A stretch of 64,000 nucleotides of DNA from Gemmatimonadota bacterium. GTDB lineage: Bacteria; Latescibacterota; UBA2968; GCA-2709665. Of this stretch, positions 62,501-64,000 are shown one piece after another. The position numbers were made by a program, and so were the translations under genes. Positions within the stretch are counted from its first letter, which is position 1; every line of letters begins with the position of its first letter. The stretch spans positions 91,159-155,158 of the forward strand of contig JAPPFJ010000024.1 in assembly GCA_028877215.1 (NCBI GenBank), read 5' to 3'. The notes below the pieces were generated by a model. It was not told the DNA's origin. It saw only the letters and a list, made by a program, of their open reading frames with translations, and made no database searches.

Positions 62501-64000
62501 GAGCTCCCGGCGCAAGAACGCCCTCCACGTGGACGGTCCAGTCTCCTTCGCCGCCTCTGCTGAAGATCTGGACACCGCGCGGTGAACCCGGTTCGCGGGT
62601 ATCGAGCCCGACCTGCATCCTCCTGCCCGCTTCACCCGCGCCGTCTTCGTCCTCTTCGAAAACCAGGGCATTGTGCAACTGGAAGTTCTCCACGACCACG
62701 GGACCTGCTTCCTCAAGGCGAGACGCGGCACAGGCCATCGCGCCGTAGAGCGCGCCGGGCGCGACGATCCTGCCGAATACCTTGTGATCGTTCAACCAGG
62801 CCGGGTCCGACGGAAACACTTCCGTCTCGAAGGTAACCTCTCCACGCGCGGATTCGTGCCGGACGCCAAGCAGCGGATGGCCGGCTCCGCCGGCCCGTCG
62901 TCTCGGAGGCTGGATCCAGTGTCGACGGCGCTGAAACGGATAGCTGGGCAGAGAGACCCGTCGGCGGTTCTCCCCCGCGAAGAGCCCGGCGAAGCCAACC
63001 GGGAGTCCCGCCTCGTATGCCTCTGCCACTGCCGCTACGAAACCATCGGCATTCCGGGCCTCCGCAGCGCCGTCCGAAGGCGGGCAGAGGCTGGACAGCA
63101 CCACCGGCGCCGGTGTTTCCGGCGATTCCGGCCAGGACGCGGCCGCCAACGGAGCGAGTACAGACCGCGGACCGATCTCCAGCACCACGTCGACGCCCTG
63201 ATCCGCCAGCGTCTTCACGCCCTGGGCGAACGCCACCGCCTCCCGTGCGTGCCTGCGCCAATAAGCGCCGCCCTGAGTCTGCCCCGGTTCTACGGCCAGC
63301 CCCGTCAGGTTGCTGACAACGGTAAGTGAGGGAGACCGGATCTCCAGGCTGTTGAGGAAGCTCTCCAGTTCGTCAAGAATGGGCTCAACGAGGGCGCTGT
63401 GGAACGCCTTGGTCGTGTTCAACCGCCTGACTCTCACGCCTGCCGTGGCGAATTGATTCGAGATCGCCTCGATGCCCGCTGTTGGACCACTGACAACCTG
63501 GTGGGTACCGTTGTAGCCCGAGATGCTCAACCCGGCATCCTGAGATGTCGCGTTCACGACTTCCTCGACGCGATCGGCGGGCGCAAATACGGCGGCCATG
63601 CTTCCCGGTTCCATCTTCGACATCAACGCGCCGCGTACCGCTGCGAACCGCATTCCGTCCTCCAGGCTGAATACCCCCGCCGCCTGCGACGCCGCGAGTT
63701 CCCCGATGCTGTGTCCCAGAACGACGTCGGGACGGATACCGACGCTCGACCAGAGCGCCGTCAGCGCGCATTCCAGCGCGTAGAGAGCCGGTTGCTCCCA
63801 GGCCGTGTCGCCGAGTTCCCCCTCGCTTCCGACGTTTCCGAACATCACGTCCAGCAGCGAGGCTCCCCGTTCTTCAAGAATCACCGCCTCGCAGCGGTCC
63901 ATCACCGCCCTCGCGACCGGCTCGGTCTCGTACAGTCCCCGTCCCATGCCTGCCCACTGGCTCCCCTGTCCCGTGTAGGCGAACGCCACTCGGGCGCGGG
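56505..64000 (-). CDS. Type I polyketide synthase (5' end outside window): AT-DH-MT-ER-KR-ACP-KS
   Basis: About 2,498 residues are visible, entering within the AT. AT: GQGSQW and GHSIGELAA, with KAFHS suggesting malonyl-CoA. DH: DHKVFGRIVAP and LDGCFQ. C-MeT: VIEVGAGTGSATA. ER: HAGAGGVGLAAIQLVQ. KR: LVTGGLGGIGCAVA and SSRVGVMGNPGQANHAS. ACP: DLGMDSLMAVEL. KS: Cys in ELNCASSLVAVH, His in EAHGAGSGFGDP and KTNIGHLEPAAG. A Pro/Glu-rich linker precedes the KS. The module would add a fully reduced, alpha-methylated unit. It ends at TAG within the KS-AT linker (LAGR-stop-VDWL). Confidence 0.93.
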   Translation of the reverse strand, partial: RARVAFAYTGQGSQWAGMGRGLYETEPVARAVMDRCEAVILEERGASLLDVMFGNVGSEGELGDTAWEQPALYALECALTALWSSVGIRPDVVLGHSIGELAASQAAGVFSLEDGMRFAAVRGALMSKMEPGSMAAVFAPADRVEEVVNATSQDAGLSISGYNGTHQVVSGPTAGIEAISNQFATAGVRVRRLNTTKAFHSALVEPILDELESFLNSLEIRSPSLTVVSNLTGLAVEPGQTQGGAYWRRHAREAVAFAQGVKTLADQGVDVVLEIGPRSVLAPLAAASWPESPETPAPVVLSSLCPPSDGAAEARNADGFVAAVAEAYEAGLPVGFAGLFAGENRRRVSLPSYPFQRRRHWIQPPRRRAGGAGHPLLGVRHESARGEVTFETEVFPSDPAWLNDHKVFGRIVAPGALYGAMACAASRLEEAGPVVVENFQLHNALVFEEDEDGAGEAGRRMQVGLDTREPGSPRGVQIFSRGGEGDWTVHVEGVLAPGAPAPDPVGRIDLESVKNLLSPMDVTDYYRHRASTGVDLGPFFRTLGRVWSRPGEALGEVSLPESLSGHGLDVHPLVLDGCFQVVGAARNLAGNEGGAAYLPFAWERLWLAGTLPDRVVCHVRLSEASSEAEAAAGEPPEVLSGEIDIYDPNGAHLGRLSGYTVKRATQEALLAAVEGVKDLLYEVVWRDCDLPAGITSAGFFPTPATVASGSQTFAGYLRDAGVDPDDRDALLADLERWSRSRALATLEELGWRRQAGETVDPEVLRDELDVLPEHSRLFRRLFEMLARSGVVEEAGDGFTVVVGPGDPLPEGLPADLEEFASRMVDLHPDGQIETGLFRRSGNALAEVLRGREDPLTLLFSSGEPTAADLYLKAPVARAANRMLADAVRALVAALPEGRRLRVIEVGAGTGSATASVLPELPDGQFDYMYTDISAGFFSEAEARFGDGGGCIEYRPLDIEKDPVEQGFDAHGYDLLIASNVLHATRYLSETLAHCRDLLAPSGHLIALENLSGLGWMDLTFGQLDGWWRFADDYRPHHALAGPPVWRYALGGAGFEGVEVLGADESDTSRTLDKGVIVAQGPAKVAEAPGVWVLAADQGGSASRMAAELAARDQTVMLAGRETRDDKEPAGDVAGVFNASVETDCRESWSALLTDLPDGVPLRGVVHLAGLDGHGEQATTREMAEDVKRAGASALALVQGIADADVVPENGVWLITRGAQVLERERGGELVGATLWGFGKAVAREAADLQPRMIDLDPGEMAPAPDLANELLYPDSENHIAYRSGRRQVARLVQAGTEGERLSLPEASDWVLAPDPTGVFDRPQVLPLPARSLEPWEVRVEVEAAGLNFWDVFRSLGFIEEGNLGREMCGHVLEVGAEVSTVSVGDHVVGLGFGAFGQQMVTHEQLVAPAPSGYSVSGLATVPSAFVSAALSFEFSGLEAGERVLIHAGAGGVGLAAIQLVQAAGAEVFATASAPKQAYLRSLGVKHIFDSRTTNFGREILEATDGEGVDVVLNSLTGEGFIDASLSCLRRGGRFVEMARRDILSEDEMAAVRPDVPYHILELDVMKKTDPEWVGRVLRDVMARLSSGELKAITHSRWPLAEAGAALSFMRAARHLGKIVVTTPPVQNGRLRQDRTYLVTGGLGGIGCAVAAWLADRGAGAIVLNGRRAPDDEAEEAIRRLRDGGATVQVELADVTDAAAIDEMLERMDATLPPLGGVIHSVGVLSDGALTNQTWDRFETVLWPKVLGAWHLHRATADRDLDMFVLFSSRVGVMGNPGQANHASANAFLDQLAGHRRALGLPGQAIAWGAWSEIGEAAEQRERIDRQRSALGGRWFTPQQGMRAFDQLVRQDVTNSVVMSMDWSVFEEAVQDRPPFLDDLLSATTDDEAGTAASPEDLMSRLRGAPAAPEELLVSFLQQEVQAVLRLPAAPEPSVGFFDLGMDSLMAVELRNRLNRAFADQYVVPNTVVFDYPDIASLARHLAGELGEVSGEPVAEEEPEPEPQPVVRQEKEEDGIAIVGMACRFPGAPDLDAFWRGLEAGEDAVTDGRGDSGAWGGFAKDLPVEYAAYRQGGFVDEIDRFDSRFFRITPIEARTMDPRQRMLLETSWQALEDAGMDPDRLRGTLTGVYAGISTSEYRALMSSDDYGVSYLNTAASMAVGRLSFVLGLEGPTIPVELNCASSLVAVHYAVAALRAGEVDMALVGGSHAALSPDLTREMADLGMLSPSGRCRAFDASADGFVRAEGCGMVVLKRLGRAEADGDRIWGVIRGSAVNQNGASAGPTVPNGPAQERVIESALARGNVDPSEVDYLEAHGAGSGFGDPIEIHAAAAVYGRERDAERPLLVGSVKTNIGHLEPAAGVASLVKTVLAMKRGVIPRNLHFSEPSPHVDWDSLPVRVVSANTDWPANTDRPPRAGVSAFGVSGTNAHVVVEGYASEDASRNDANLVPAGAARFVDVSLPEPIADLAVPENNVCQPRKTRFLPLSGKAGGALIDLAGR

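Overview
This is a GC-rich bacterial chromosome window, probably from an uncultured Gram-negative lineage. A secreted cohesin/dockerin/YWTD-propeller/CARDB protein, several Fic and HEPN/MNT genes, and a C-methylating type I polyketide synthase together recall Poribacteria or Latescibacterota-like, often sponge-associated, genomes. That placement is an inference from gene style; the window has no rRNA gene or marker that settles it. No tRNA, rRNA or CRISPR array was seen.

Layout. 1-2311 (-): a large secreted repeat protein that runs off the left edge. 2666-3403 (+): a Yip1-type membrane protein. 3505-14037 (-): a co-directional defence-type island. A type III-like methyltransferase and a Res-like helicase/nuclease bracket two Fic proteins, a small winged-helix protein, a HepT-like HEPN protein, two paralogous MNT nucleotidyltransferases and a truncated HEPN gene. 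14134-14886 (-): a nitroreductase. 15243-43714 (-): about 28.5 kb of bioenergetics genes on one strand. In transcription order these are nuoA-CD-E-F-G-H-J-K-L-M, then a multi-subunit Mrp/Mbh-type cation antiporter (E, F, G, A-like, B, C and three D-like subunits), then nuoN, then atpZ/I-B-E-F-H-A-G-D-C. nuoB and nuoI are missing from this cluster. 44061-51680 (+): a GNAT acetyltransferase, a zinc alcohol dehydrogenase, an unrecognised probable barrel protein, a two-gene DUF1828-like unit, a STAS protein, a small unknown protein and an NCS2-type permease with a C-terminal RsbW-like domain. 51705-54812 (-): an HpcH/HpaI aldolase, SurE, a rhodanese lipoprotein and an alpha/beta hydrolase. 55128-64000 (-): a type I PKS that runs off the right edge, with a discrete ACP.

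How the parts may work together. Complex I and the Mrp complex pump H+ or exchange cations. The ATP synthase c subunit lacks the Na+ ligands, so ATP synthesis is predicted to be H+-driven. Mrp would then link the proton gradient to Na+/K+ homeostasis. The PKS module carries malonyl-type AT, DH, C-MeT, ER, KR and ACP, so it should build a fully reduced, methyl-branched acyl chain. It is followed by a KS and a degenerate AT that are split by an in-frame amber codon.

The main unusual signals are: the methyltransferase/Fic/MNT-HEPN island with several decayed active sites; in-frame nonsense codons inside otherwise open fic and PKS genes; the catalytically dead, internally deleted AT; the interleaved nuo-mrp-atp cluster lacking nuoB and nuoI; the permease-RsbW fusion near a STAS gene; and two families of short inverted-repeat-bounded (MITE-like) elements next to or overlapping gene ends.
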